From NCBI GenBank assembly GCA_011524575.1, contig WTKB01000043.1, forward strand, positions 1 through 5,350: DNA of 5,350 nt, read 5' to 3'. Origin of the DNA: Aquimarina sp. (GTDB lineage: Bacteria; Bacteroidota; Bacteroidia; Flavobacteriales; Flavobacteriaceae). Under the pieces are notes generated by a model. That model was not told where the DNA came from. It worked only from the letters and a program-made list of their open reading frames with translations, and did no database searches. Made by a program: the position numbers and the translations under genes. Positions 1 to 5,350 of the stretch are shown one piece after another (positions within the stretch are counted from its first letter, which is position 1; every line of letters begins with the position of its first letter).

Positions 1-66
1 TAAGATAATTCTTTTAGCATAATTTTTTTCAAAAAAATCATCTTTAAAAGAAAGAAACATAACAAT
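1..66 (+). other. AT-rich leader upstream of glgA
   Basis: This stretch is almost entirely A and T. A TAA at 1-3 is in the same frame as glgA, and no ATG, GTG or TTG occurs in that frame before position 67, which fixes the glgA start. The same TAA could be the stop of an upstream gene, but nothing is visible to support that. I see no Bacteroidota-type promoter (no TTTG or TAnnTTTG box), so the promoter either lies outside the window or glgA is transcribed together with something upstream. The A-rich bases just before the ATG are typical of Bacteroidota leaders, which rarely use a Shine-Dalgarno sequence. Confidence 0.5.
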
Positions 67-1527
67 ATGCAAACTCTATCTCCTTTTGTCATACACATCA
101 CAGCAGAGTGTTTTCCTATTGCCAAAGTGGGAGGCCTTGCCGATGTTGCTGGAGCACTTCCTAAATATCAATCTTTAGAGCGTTGTTCTTCAAAGCTTAT
201 TATGCCTTACTATGATAATTCCTATATTAAGGATAAAAAAGTTGAGGTTGTTTTTGAACATAGTCTCCATCTTGGAAGCACTACTTATACTTATCAAGTT
301 TTGCTTTTAGATCCTTGTTATTTAGGCTTTGAAGTGTATTTAGTGAAAATTAAAGATCTTACAGATAGAAAAGAAATTTACGGATGTGCTGACGATGTAG
401 CTCGTTTTACTGCTTTTCAAGTAGCAGCTACACAGTTCATAAATTCTAGTGAAAAACTACCTGATATTATTCATTGTCATGATCATCATACGGGCTTAGT
501 TCCTTTCTTTACAAAATATGCTTTCGAGTTTGAAAAACTTAAAGATATTCCAACAATTATTACTATCCATAATGCACAATATCAAGGATACTTTGGATAC
601 GACAAATTGTATTACTTGCCGGATTTTGATCATAAACATATTGGTCTTTTAGATTGGTATGGATCTATAAACCCTTTAGCTTGTGCTATAAAGTGTGCTT
701 GGAAAGTTACCACAGTTTCTCCTTCTTACATGAACGAGTTACAATATAAAGCCAATCATTTAGAAGCTTTACTTATGAGTGAGTCACAAAAATGTACGGG
801 GATTTTAAATGGTATTGATACCCAGTTATGGAATCCAGCTACAGATAAAATGCTTGTGACTAATTACGATCAAAAAAATATATCTAATGGAAAACAAGTA
901 AATAAGCAATGGCTTTGTGAAGAATTTGATTTAAACCCTGATTTACCTTTAGTATCTTTTATTGGTCGATTTGTTTATGAAAAAGGCTCTGATCTACTTG
1001 CCGAAAGTATTTCCTATTTATATGATAAAATGGGATTAGAGGTAAATATACTGGTACTTGGAAGTGGTGATGTGCAAACCACACAATCCTTAGAGGATAT
1101 TAAAACAGCTTATAAGGGAAAATATAGTTTATATGTAGGCTATAATGAAAAGTTGGCACATCGTATCTATGCAGGTAGTGATTTTCTATTAATGCCTTCT
1201 CGTGTAGAGCCTTGTGGGCTTAATCAAATGTATAGTTTACGCTATGGTACTTTCCCTATAGTACACCATGTAGGAGGACTTAAAGATACTATTTTCAATA
1301 TTGATATGCAGCAGGTGAAACAATCTGGTGTTGATAAAATCAATGGAAATGGTATTGTTTTTCATGAAGTAACTTCTTGGAATATTGCTCAGGCAGTTAG
1401 TAAAGCTATTCATTTTTATCATCATACTTATTGGTTTACTGCCAAAAGAGAACAATTATTAGCTATAGATCATAGTTGGCCAAGATCTGCAAAAGATTAT
1501 ATAGACTGCTATAAAGAATATCTATAA
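67..1527 (+). CDS. glgA: Glycogen synthase (ADP-glucose:alpha-1,4-glucan glucosyltransferase, GT5)
   Basis: This 486-residue cytoplasmic enzyme should transfer glucose from ADP-glucose to the non-reducing end of alpha-1,4-glucan. The N-terminal half is the GT5 starch-synthase catalytic domain, with the signature KVGGLADV at residues 20-27 (the lysine lies in the ADP-glucose site in this family) and HCHDHHTGL beginning at 136. The linker carries NGID at 248-251. The C-terminal GT-B domain has GRFVYEKGSDLL with Arg301 and Lys306, equivalent to nucleotide-sugar phosphate contacts in E. coli GlgA. It also has PSRVEPCGL at 377-385, with Glu381 as the conserved catalytic-region glutamate, followed by RYGT and GGLKDT (403-408). 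The length matches the usual 470-490 residues. An in-frame TAA at 1-3 and the absence of other start codons support the ATG at 67. glgC follows after 111 bp on the same strand, which fits the ADP-glucose pathway. No truncation or missing key residue was seen. Confidence 0.96.
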   Translation: MQTLSPFVIHITAECFPIAKVGGLADVAGALPKYQSLERCSSKLIMPYYDNSYIKDKKVEVVFEHSLHLGSTTYTYQVLLLDPCYLGFEVYLVKIKDLTDRKEIYGCADDVARFTAFQVAATQFINSSEKLPDIIHCHDHHTGLVPFFTKYAFEFEKLKDIPTIITIHNAQYQGYFGYDKLYYLPDFDHKHIGLLDWYGSINPLACAIKCAWKVTTVSPSYMNELQYKANHLEALLMSESQKCTGILNGIDTQLWNPATDKMLVTNYDQKNISNGKQVNKQWLCEEFDLNPDLPLVSFIGRFVYEKGSDLLAESISYLYDKMGLEVNILVLGSGDVQTTQSLEDIKTAYKGKYSLYVGYNEKLAHRIYAGSDFLLMPSRVEPCGLNQMYSLRYGTFPIVHHVGGLKDTIFNIDMQQVKQSGVDKINGNGIVFHEVTSWNIAQAVSKAIHFYHHTYWFTAKREQLLAIDHSWPRSAKDYIDCYKEYL

Positions 1528-1530
1528 TTA

Positions 1531-1580
1531 AGAGCTTGTTTAAACAGAATTACACGAAGTAGTGAGTTTAAACAAGCTCT
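1531..1580. repeat. Perfect 15-bp inverted repeat with 20-nt loop in the glgA-glgC gap
   Basis: The left arm AGAGCTTGTTTAAAC (1531-1545) and the right arm GTTTAAACAAGCTCT (1566-1580) are exact reverse complements, separated by 20 nt (1546-1565). It begins 4 bp after the glgA stop. As RNA it would form a strong hairpin able to stop or stabilise the 3' end of the glgA message. There is no T-run after the right arm, and none after the stem on the opposite strand, so it is not a textbook intrinsic terminator. It may be an mRNA-end or processing structure, or a short dispersed palindromic repeat. The structure is seen directly; the role is inferred. Confidence 0.8.
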
Positions 1581-1610
1581 AAAGTGGTTCGATCAAAAAA
1601 GATCACTTTA
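1580..1610 (+). other. Second stem-loop in the glgA-glgC gap
   Basis: TAAAGTG at 1580-1586 pairs exactly with CACTTTA at 1604-1610. Allowing G-U pairs, the stem extends to ten pairs (1580-1589 with 1601-1610), with a short A-rich loop. An alternative inner pairing uses the GATC copies at 1591-1594 and 1601-1604. It abuts the preceding 15-bp inverted repeat, sharing base 1580, and ends 28 bp before the glgC start. No T-run follows it. It could shape the glgC leader or, with the first hairpin, separate the glgA and glgC parts of a common transcript. The function is unknown. Confidence 0.45.
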
Positions 1611-1638
1611 TCAGAAAATCTAAATAAATTATATCATA

Positions 1639-2922
1639 ATGATTAATAAAAAAGTTATCAGTGTTATTCTGGGAGGCGGACAAGGTACTCGTCTCAACCC
1701 ACTAACAAGTCATCGTTCAAAGCCTGCAGTTCCTGTAGCAGGAAAATATAGGCTTGTAGATATCCCTATTTCAAACTGTATTAATCATGATTTAAAACGT
1801 ATTTACGTACTTACACAATTTAACTCAGCGTCTTTAAATTCTCATGTTAAAAATACTTATCAGTTTAGTCATTTTAGTGAGGCTTTCGTGGATATTTTAG
1901 CAGCAGAGCAAACTCCTGATAACCCAACATGGTTTCAGGGAACAGCTGATGCTGTGCGTCAATGTATGTCACATATCCAAAACAATGAGCATGAATATGT
2001 ATTGATCTTATCTGGAGATCAGTTATATCAAATGAATCTTTCAGAAATGATTCAAGCACACATTAACAGTGGTGCTGAAATCAGTATTGCTACCCAACCA
2101 GTAAAAGCTTCTGAAGCGACTTCTTTCGGAATTCTAAAAACTGACGAAAACAGTTTTATTAAAACTTTTGTAGAAAAACCATCTTCACAAGAGCTTATAG
2201 GATGGGAGTCTGAAGTTTCTCCTGAAATGAAAAGTGAAGGAAGAGAGTACTTAGCATCTATGGGGATTTATATTTTTAATAAAGAAATTCTTAAAGAGGT
2301 ACTTAGTAACCCAGAAACCATAGATTTTGGTAAAGAAATTATTCCAGAATCGATTCTAGGAGGGAAAAAAGTATATGGATACCAATATGAAGGATATTGG
2401 GAAGATATAGGTACTATTAAATCTTTTTATGAAGCTAATTTAGCACTCACGGATGATGTTCCTAAGTTTAATCTTTTTGATAAAGAAAATACCATCCATA
2501 CACGACCACGTATTTTACCTCCAAGTAAAATAGATGTAACCTTGTTAGATAAGGTACTTATTAGTGAAGGATCTATTATTTCTGCAAAAAGCATTGAGCA
2601 TTCTATTATTGGAATACGTGCCCGAATAGGTAAAGGTTCAGTCATTAGAGGTGCTTACATAATGGGAAGTGATAGTTATCAAAAATTGAATGAAGTACAG
2701 GAATGTATAGATAAGAAAGAACCTTACATAGGAATAGGAGAGAATTGTGAAATTACCAATGCTATAATTGAGAAAAATACCCGAATAGGTGATAATGTAA
2801 TTATCCGTGGTGATGAAAATCTTAAAGATGAGGTTACCGATACTTATGTTATTAAAGATGGTATTGTAGTTGTTCGTAATAATGCTACGATACCAGCTAA
2901 TACGCATATAGGTTTAAAGTAA
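1639..2922 (+). CDS. glgC: Glucose-1-phosphate adenylyltransferase (ADP-glucose pyrophosphorylase)
   Basis: This 427-residue protein should catalyse ATP + glucose-1-phosphate to ADP-glucose + PPi, the committed step of glycogen synthesis, as a cytoplasmic tetramer. The N-terminal nucleotidyltransferase domain has GGGQGTRLNPLT at 12-23 (nucleotide-binding loop) and KPAVPVAGKYRLVD at 28-41. It also has WFQGTADAVRQ around 98-108, GDQLYQM at 126-132 with Asp127 at the metal/catalytic position, FVEKP at 177-181 (Lys180 corresponds to the glucose-1-phosphate lysine of E. coli) and GYWEDIGT at 252-259. From about residue 300 the isoleucine- and glycine-rich hexapeptides indicate the left-handed beta-helix used for oligomerisation and allostery. 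Several stretches (LAAEQTPDNPTWFQGTADA, the IGIGENCEI region, IKDGIVVV near the end) read more like cyanobacterial and plant enzymes than E. coli GlgC. An in-frame TAA at 1621-1623 with no other start between fixes the ATG at 1639. It sits between glgA and glgB, which use and branch its product chain. Confidence 0.97.
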   Translation: MINKKVISVILGGGQGTRLNPLTSHRSKPAVPVAGKYRLVDIPISNCINHDLKRIYVLTQFNSASLNSHVKNTYQFSHFSEAFVDILAAEQTPDNPTWFQGTADAVRQCMSHIQNNEHEYVLILSGDQLYQMNLSEMIQAHINSGAEISIATQPVKASEATSFGILKTDENSFIKTFVEKPSSQELIGWESEVSPEMKSEGREYLASMGIYIFNKEILKEVLSNPETIDFGKEIIPESILGGKKVYGYQYEGYWEDIGTIKSFYEANLALTDDVPKFNLFDKENTIHTRPRILPPSKIDVTLLDKVLISEGSIISAKSIEHSIIGIRARIGKGSVIRGAYIMGSDSYQKLNEVQECIDKKEPYIGIGENCEITNAIIEKNTRIGDNVIIRGDENLKDEVTDTYVIKDGIVVVRNNATIPANTHIGLK

Positions 2923-2964
2923 AAGTCTATTTTATTTTTTATTTTAAATTAATCTTTTAATAGA
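2923..2964. other. AT-rich spacer after glgC
   Basis: This short, nearly pure A/T stretch links the glgC stop to the palindromic element. A weak six-base pairing (TCTATT near 2926 with AATAGA near 2959) is possible but too poor to call a terminator. Nothing else is visible in it. Confidence 0.4.
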
Positions 2965-3126
2965 ATACCACTTAGTCTTTGAAATAGTTATAAAATAAAT
3001 TGTAGTATTTTTTCTATATATGCATTATAAAAATCAAGCATAGCTTTAACTAGGGTTTATTTTTATGCTAAATGTAAAAGGGAAAAGAAATGATTTGTTA
3101 TTTCGATTTCAAAGATTAAGGGGTGT
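2965..3126. mobile_element. MITE-like palindromic element, copy 1
   Basis: This non-coding element of about 162 bp has terminal inverted repeats. The left end contains ACCACTTAGTCTTTGAAAT (2967-2985) and the right end, 3106-3124, is its reverse complement with two mismatches. Adding two bases on each side gives 18 matches of 21. At the centre, 3027-3066 is a 40-bp imperfect palindrome running from ATAAAAAT to ATTTTTAT, so most of the element can fold as one long hairpin. A second copy starts at 5208 in the same orientation, matching at 116 of 141 ungapped positions. No transposase frame lies inside and no clear target-site duplication flanks it. This suits a MITE or large REP-type repeat mobilised in trans, or alternatively a conserved 3'-UTR RNA structure. 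The repeat and the inverted ends are seen directly; mobility is inferred. Confidence 0.75.
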
Positions 3127-3158
3127 AAGTACATTAAAATACAATAACTTCAGGATCG

Positions 3159-3201
3159 ATTTCACCTTATTCTATTTAGAATTGGTGAAATTATTTTTTT
3201 T
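3159..3201 (+). terminator. Intrinsic terminator-like hairpin just upstream of glgB
   Basis: ATTTCACC (3159-3166) pairs exactly with GGTGAAAT (3184-3191). Inside, ATTCT (3169-3173) pairs with AGAAT (3178-3182) around the four-base loop ATTT, with a small TT/T bulge between the two stems. Two bases after a T-A step, eight consecutive T residues follow (3194-3201). This is the form of a Rho-independent terminator on the + strand. It lies downstream of glgC and of the palindromic element but ends 23 bp before the glgB start codon. It could therefore close the glgA-glgC transcript or act as a leader attenuator of glgB. No Bacteroidota TAnnTTTG promoter box is visible between it and glgB. Confidence 0.7.
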
Positions 3202-3224
3202 ATTATTAGTAAGTATTAAATATT

Positions 3225-5132
3225 ATGGCAAACGTTGAACCTCTATCTTTTTTTTCGGAATTTGATATTGCACTTTTTAAAAATGGTACACATTATAATT
3301 TATTTGAAAAATTAGGGGCACATACCACAATTCATAATGGAGTCGAAGGGACTTATTTTGCAGTTTGGGCACCTTCAGCAAAAAAGGTATCTGTAATAGG
3401 TGACTTTAATTACTGGAATCCACAGGAACATCCTCTTTTTGTTAGATGGGATCATTCTGGAATTTGGGAGGGTTTTATTCCTAATGTTGGACATGATGAC
3501 CTATATAAATACCATATAGAGTCACATCATGAAGGTGTCGTTTCGCAAAAGTCGGATCCTTATGCAAGACTTACTGAATTACCACCAAAGACGGCTTCAA
3601 AAATTCAAAAAACATCTACCTATCAATGGAAAGATACTAACTGGATGACCTATCGTAAAGATAAAAATGGTCTTGATAAACCTTTTTCTATTTATGAAGT
3701 GCATTTAGAGTCATGGAAGAGAAAATCTGAAAATCAAAACTTAAGTTTTGAAGAACTCGCTGTAGAATTAGTAGCTTATGTAAAAGATATGAATTTTACA
3801 CATGTAGAGTTTATGCCAGTTATGGAGTATCCGTATTCTCCTTCATGGGGATACCAACTTACAGGTTATTTTGCTACGAGTTCTCGCTTTGGAACACCTG
3901 ATCAATTTAAATACTTAGTCGATGTTTTTCATCAAAACGATATTGGAGTAATTTTAGACTGGGTACCATCGCATTTTCCTAGTGATGCTCATGGTCTTGG
4001 TTTTTTTGATGGGTCTCATTTATACGAACATCCAGATCCTCGAAAAGGCTTTCATCAAGATTGGAATAGTTTGATTTTTAACTATGAGCGTAACGAAGTA
4101 CGTGCCTTTTTAATTAGTAATGCGGTATTCTGGATGCAAGAGTTTCATATTGATGCACTTCGTGTGGATGGTGTTGCTTCAATACTTTACTTGGATTACT
4201 CTAGAGATCACGGTGAGTGGGAGCCTAATATTTATGGAGGTAATGAAAACTTAGCAGCGATTCGTTTTTTAAAGGATTTTAATAGAGAATTATACACGCG
4301 TTTTGATGGCATCCAAACTATTGCAGAGGAATCTACAGCATTTTACGGAGTAACCAAACCTGTTGATTTAGGCGGTCTTGGTTTTGGAATGAAATGGATG
4401 ATGGGGTGGATGAACGATACTTTAGATTACTTTAGTAAAGATACTATCTATAGAAAGTATCATCAAAACGATATTACTTTTAGTTTAGCCTACGCTTTTA
4501 GTGAAAATTATACGCTACCTCTTTCTCACGATGAGGTAGTTTACGGGAAAAAACCTTTAGTAGGTAAAATGCCAGGAGACGAATGGCAACGTTTTGCCAA
4601 CCTCAGAACTTTATTTGGATATATGTACACACACTCTGGTACAAAGTTGCTTTTTATGGGGGGTGAATTTGGACAAACTTCTGAATGGAATGCACTTTCT
4701 AGCCTAGATTGGCATTTACTAGAATTTGATCCTCATAAAAAATTACAGTGTTTTGTAAGGGATCTTAATATACTGTATAAAAATGCACCTGCTCTTTATG
4801 AAAAAGCTTTTTCTTCAGAAGGTTTTGAGTGGATCAGTTTAGATGACCATAAAAACTCGGTACTCGCCTATGTAAGAAAAGGACATGATACAAAAAATGA
4901 TTTATTAGTTATTTGTAATCTTACTCCACAGCCGTTAGAAGAGTATGTTTTAGGAGTGCCAACATCAGCCAAATTAAGTTGTGTACTTAATTCGGATGCT
5001 ACTAAATATTTTGGAAGTGGTTATGAAATTAATAAGTCTATAATTCCTAAAAGAATAAAGGCACATCATAAAAATTACAGTGCTAATTTCATAGTACCTC
5101 CTTTGTCTATTCTTATTTATAAGAAAGAATAA
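3225..5132 (+). CDS. glgB: 1,4-alpha-glucan branching enzyme (GH13)
   Basis: This 635-residue cytoplasmic enzyme should cut alpha-1,4-glucan chains and rejoin them as alpha-1,6 branches. An N-terminal CBM48 beta-sandwich (about 35-120) contains FAVWAPSAKKVSVIGDFNYWN at 45-65. The GH13 barrel begins near 155 and carries WGYQLTGYF (from 208) and DWVPSHFP (Asp245-His250). It also carries ALRVDGVAS with nucleophile Asp315, IAEEST with acid/base Glu368, and LSHDEVV with transition-state Asp436. The spacings 245-315-368-436 equal those of E. coli GlgB (335-405-458-526), a constant offset of 90, so the enzyme lacks most of the extra N-terminal N1 module of the roughly 730-residue form. FMGGEFGQTSEWN and a C-terminal beta domain complete it. 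An in-frame TAA at 3210-3212 fixes the ATG at 3225. It is 302 bp from glgC, behind a repeat and a terminator-like hairpin, so its expression may be separate from or lower than that of glgA and glgC. Confidence 0.97.
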   Translation: MANVEPLSFFSEFDIALFKNGTHYNLFEKLGAHTTIHNGVEGTYFAVWAPSAKKVSVIGDFNYWNPQEHPLFVRWDHSGIWEGFIPNVGHDDLYKYHIESHHEGVVSQKSDPYARLTELPPKTASKIQKTSTYQWKDTNWMTYRKDKNGLDKPFSIYEVHLESWKRKSENQNLSFEELAVELVAYVKDMNFTHVEFMPVMEYPYSPSWGYQLTGYFATSSRFGTPDQFKYLVDVFHQNDIGVILDWVPSHFPSDAHGLGFFDGSHLYEHPDPRKGFHQDWNSLIFNYERNEVRAFLISNAVFWMQEFHIDALRVDGVASILYLDYSRDHGEWEPNIYGGNENLAAIRFLKDFNRELYTRFDGIQTIAEESTAFYGVTKPVDLGGLGFGMKWMMGWMNDTLDYFSKDTIYRKYHQNDITFSLAYAFSENYTLPLSHDEVVYGKKPLVGKMPGDEWQRFANLRTLFGYMYTHSGTKLLFMGGEFGQTSEWNALSSLDWHLLEFDPHKKLQCFVRDLNILYKNAPALYEKAFSSEGFEWISLDDHKNSVLAYVRKGHDTKNDLLVICNLTPQPLEEYVLGVPTSAKLSCVLNSDATKYFGSGYEINKSIIPKRIKAHHKNYSANFIVPPLSILIYKKE

Positions 5133-5145
5133 TGCTATTTGAAAT

Positions 5146-5176
5146 CTATTTATAAAATTCACTATTTTTTAAATAG
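5146..5176 (+). terminator. Weak possible terminator after glgB
   Basis: CTATTTA (5146-5152) and TAAATAG (5170-5176) are perfect reverse complements around a 17-nt loop, and a short T-run follows a few bases later (GGATAATTTTT). It begins 14 bp after the glgB stop. With only one G-C pair the stem is weak, and such pairings arise easily in DNA this AT-rich. It is a candidate only. Confidence 0.25.
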
Positions 5177-5207
5177 GATAATTTTTAAATATGGTTTTAA
5201 ATGGTTT

Positions 5208-5350
5208 ATACCAATTGATCTTTGAAAATGATATAAAATAAATTGAATTATTTTTTCTTTATACGTATTATAAAAATCAAGCATAGCCTTAGCTACGGTT
5301 TATTTTTCTAATAAAGTAGAAAGGAAAAAGAAACGATTTATTATATCGAT
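5208..5350. mobile_element. MITE-like palindromic element, copy 2 (cut by window end)
   Basis: This is the second copy of the element found at 2965-3126, in the same orientation and beginning 75 bp after the glgB stop. From 5210 to the window end it aligns without gaps to 2967-3107 with 25 mismatches in 141 positions. Six of these cluster at 5310-5319. The left terminal repeat reads ACCAATTGATCTTTGAAAA. The central palindrome (5270-5309) is most similar to copy 1, including an identical ten-base block at 5270-5279, and has a clean TAGC-CTTA-GCTA tip at 5284-5295. The right terminal repeat lies beyond the window; about 19 more bases would be needed. The divergence indicates that this is not a recent duplication. 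Its exact ends are unproven. Confidence 0.72.

Noticed and set aside
1237..1455. Minus-strand open frame of 72 codons inside glgA, and similar ones at 1874-2059, 2427-2645, 2638-2907 and 4974-5162
   Set aside because: They lie antisense to, or mostly within, clearly coding genes, have low-complexity translations rich in Ile, Ser, Phe and Asn, and show no recognisable domain. They are shadows of the real frames.
1580..1590. Similarity of TAAAGTGGTT to the end of the palindromic element (TTAAGGGGTGT, with the partner end ACCACTTA)
   Set aside because: The match is only seven or eight bases, with no further element sequence on either side. It is most likely coincidence.
2926..2964. Terminator directly after glgC formed by TCTATT and AATAGA
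   Set aside because: Only six pairs with one G-C across a loop of more than 25 nt in nearly pure A/T sequence, and no T-run after it. This is not above chance.
2973..2981. TAGTCTTTG in the left end of element copy 1 as a Bacteroidota -7 promoter box
   Set aside because: The spacing is TA plus three bases before TTTG instead of two, copy 2 reads TGATCTTTG, and there is no TTTG box at the -33 distance upstream.
2955..3136. Target-site duplication flanking element copy 1
   Set aside because: The bases before 2965 and after 3126 do not form a convincing direct repeat; short AT matches are expected by chance here.
1..5350. CRISPR array, tRNA, rRNA, phage or defence system genes
   Set aside because: Nothing with regular spaced repeats, cloverleaf-like sequence or such protein families was seen. 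Nearly all of the window is accounted for by three glycogen genes and short gaps.

Overview
The window holds a compact bacterial glycogen (alpha-glucan) biosynthesis cluster on the + strand in the order glgA (67-1527), glgC (1639-2922), glgB (3225-5132). Together these encode the full classical ADP-glucose route. GlgC makes ADP-glucose from glucose-1-phosphate and ATP, GlgA adds the glucosyl units to alpha-1,4 chains, and GlgB introduces the alpha-1,6 branches. All three reading frames are intact, have full family length and keep the expected catalytic motifs. No degradation gene (glgP, glgX) is in view.

The DNA is strongly AT-rich, the starts lack Shine-Dalgarno sequences, and the proteins read like Bacteroidota versions (for example HDHHTGL in GlgA). 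A member of the Flavobacteriaceae or a close relative is the likeliest source. This is inferred from style and motif recognition, not from a search.

Layout: 1-66 is an AT-rich leader with a stop in the glgA frame at 1-3. The 111-bp glgA-glgC gap contains a perfect 15-bp inverted repeat (1531-1580) followed by a second stem-loop (1580-1610). The 302-bp glgC-glgB gap contains a palindromic element of about 162 bp (2965-3126), then a hairpin plus T-run with the form of an intrinsic terminator (3159-3201) that ends only 23 bp before the glgB start codon. After glgB, a second copy of the palindromic element starts at 5208 in the same orientation and runs off the window end.

The most noteworthy non-coding signal is this pair of elements. 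Over 141 aligned positions they match without gaps at 116 (about 82 %). Copy 1 has 21-bp terminal inverted repeats (18 matches) and a 40-bp imperfect palindrome at its centre, so it has the architecture of a MITE-like or large REP-like mobile hairpin. It contains no open reading frame of note. The genes themselves are ordinary members of known families. The unusual content is in the gaps, where repeats and a terminator break up what would otherwise be a simple operon and could set the relative expression of glgA, glgC and glgB.
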